Assembly: GCA_018881555.1 (NCBI GenBank)
Contig: JACAXG010000053.1
Location: 2,345,210 to 2,409,209 of the forward strand
Origin: Amblyornis subalaris
Taxonomy: Eukaryota; Chordata; Aves; Passeriformes; Ptilonorhynchidae
Reading direction: 5' to 3'
DNA: 64,000 bases
Part shown: one piece after another, positions 62,720 to 64,000 of the stretch
Layout: every line of letters begins with the position of its first letter
Position numbering within the stretch: the stretch's first letter is position 1
The notes under the pieces: model-generated
Told to the model about the DNA's origin: nothing
What the model saw: only the letters and a program-made list of their open reading frames with translations
The model's database searches: none
Position numbers and translations under genes: made by a program

Positions 62720-63595
62720 ACAAGAGAGACCCACAGTGTTCATACCTCCCCTGCCTTCAGTGTGTACATGCAATCTTCTGAAATCGTGACACAAACCAGC
62801 ATGCTGTCCTTTTAGCATGAAACTTCCATAAACGCGTAATACTGATGGGGCAATCCTTGGCAATGGTCCATAAGGCCTTAGATTAGAACAACCCACAGGG
62901 ATAATGAATTAGTGGGGTTACTCAACAAATCTTTCAGAGTAGTAACCACATGGCAGCAAAATAAAAATATAGTCACACTGTTACTACTTTATAACGTCCA
63001 CATTATTAATTTCTGGCCAATGTCAACATTTCCATAGGCTGCCAACAGAATTAATTACGCAAAGAATACACTGAAAGAAAGATGAAAACCTTACTGTCAG
63101 AATAGGAGGATGACAAAAGTGCATGTTTGGATGAGGGGACGGGGGTTGTCTCACTACAGGAATTTTGCATAAAGTGAATATTTTAAGTCAAATTGCAGCA
63201 GGAAATAGAAGAAAAAAAGTAAGATTTGACCAGCAATGATTTTAGAGGACTCTTAGTCCATGATATTGCTTAAAAATAGCTAATGAAGGGAAATGATATC
63301 TTGAATAAAACTTTTTCTCTTCGTTATTTCTTGTGAGTACTTAGTAAAAATGCAGTTCAAGATGAATACAACATAGCAGCTTAATTATTTTTAAAAATCT
63401 TGACATTAACTCTGCTGTGAGTAACAGTAAAGCTCTTAGTTCTATACTCTTCTGCATTCTGACCAAAAGACAGAAAGACAAGAAAAAGCAGAGAGGAGAA
63501 AATGATAAGCAGGAGAAAGATGAAATGAAGATTCAGTTTGACTTTTCATTTTGATTAACCTGTTCACTGGAGCTCAAAAGCTCTGCTAGAATTTA
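62720..63595. other. Unannotated sequence
   Basis: No repeat, exon or RNA gene is recognised. It would be intron sequence if the minus-strand exon candidate is real. Confidence 0.35.
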
Positions 63596-64000
63596 TAGAG
63601 GTTTGAAAGATGGATGAATCTTTGCACTCTATTCAGCTGAAATACTGTACCCAGTTTCAAACACTGTGCCTCAAGAAAGATGAAGTGCTGTAACCTTAGT
63701 GAAGAGGATGCAGAAAAGAAAAGATCAGAGACCCAGAAAACACGAGCCATGTCCTACAAAAGAAGAGAGGAAGAAATAGGTTCGAGTACATAAAGGGTCA
63801 TTGGAAAAAGGATAGGAATAATCTGCATAAAACATTAACAGACTTTTAAATTTGTCAAGAAAGATTCATGTTATGTATTAGGAAAATTGTTCAACCTCTG
63901 AAGTAGCAAAGCTGTAGAACTGACTGGAGAAGTTGTGATCTGCTCAAAGAAAAAGATAAAAATCTGCAAGGAAAGACACAGGTTTAGTGATGCTGTTGCA
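63596..64000 (+). repeat. Ancient CR1-like LINE, heavily degraded
   Basis: A chain of weak matches in the right order follows the generic CR1 3' ORF/UTR layout: 'tactgtacccagtttcaaac', 'cctcaagaaagatgaagtgc', 'ttcgagtacataaagggtc', 'gattcatgttatgtattagg' and 'aaaattgttcaacctctgaa'. It resembles the CR1/L3-type elements of reptiles more than the young avian copies elsewhere in the window. No coding capacity remains, and the element may continue past the window edge. Confidence 0.55.

Noticed and set aside
1..64000. CRISPR arrays, operons, bacterial promoters or phage-type genes
   Set aside because: No regularly spaced repeats or prokaryotic gene layout exist here. The repeat content is avian.

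Overview
This window looks like bird nuclear DNA, most likely from a songbird. It is A/T-rich, has few genes, and carries roughly a hundred isolated single 'n' positions. Every interspersed repeat I recognise is avian: CR1 LINE 3' ends in both orientations, one tRNA-Ile-derived SINE with a CR1-type tail (TguSINE1-like, a family I associate with passerines), and one block resembling dispersed avian endogenous-retrovirus sequence. There are no bacterial-style genes or operons, and nearly all open frames here are chance frames in A/T-rich DNA.

Layout. Positions 1-53150 read as a gene desert. They hold CR1 fragments at 663-890, 2985-4050, 14471-14783, 20168-20235, 21365-21462, 31459-31512, 32621-32700, 40588-40866 and 44765-45126. 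They also hold the SINE (24895-25036), the retrovirus-derived block (42530-42815), a GC-richer block of unknown origin (17780-18480) and several A/C- or T/G-rich low-complexity tracts.

The last 11 kb is the most interesting part. A plus-strand gene can be assembled from sequence signals. It has a TATA box (53300-53306), a 5' leader without ATG, a strong-context ATG (53502) and a hydrophobic leader exon (53502-53603). An internal exon with strong splice sites follows (55647-55812), then a terminal exon (60511-60683) and AATAAA signals (60843 and 60874). Both exon junctions keep the frame, giving a 146-residue cysteine-containing secreted or type II membrane protein. I cannot name it. Its C-x6-C ... 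C-x2-C pattern recalls the IL-2/IL-15/IL-21 cytokines, but a helix A is not evident and one intron phase differs from that family. A second candidate terminal exon, on the minus strand (62717-62454), encodes a two-helix membrane segment and converges on this gene. An old, degraded CR1-like element runs off the right edge.

Both gene models are ab initio readings without homology or transcript support.
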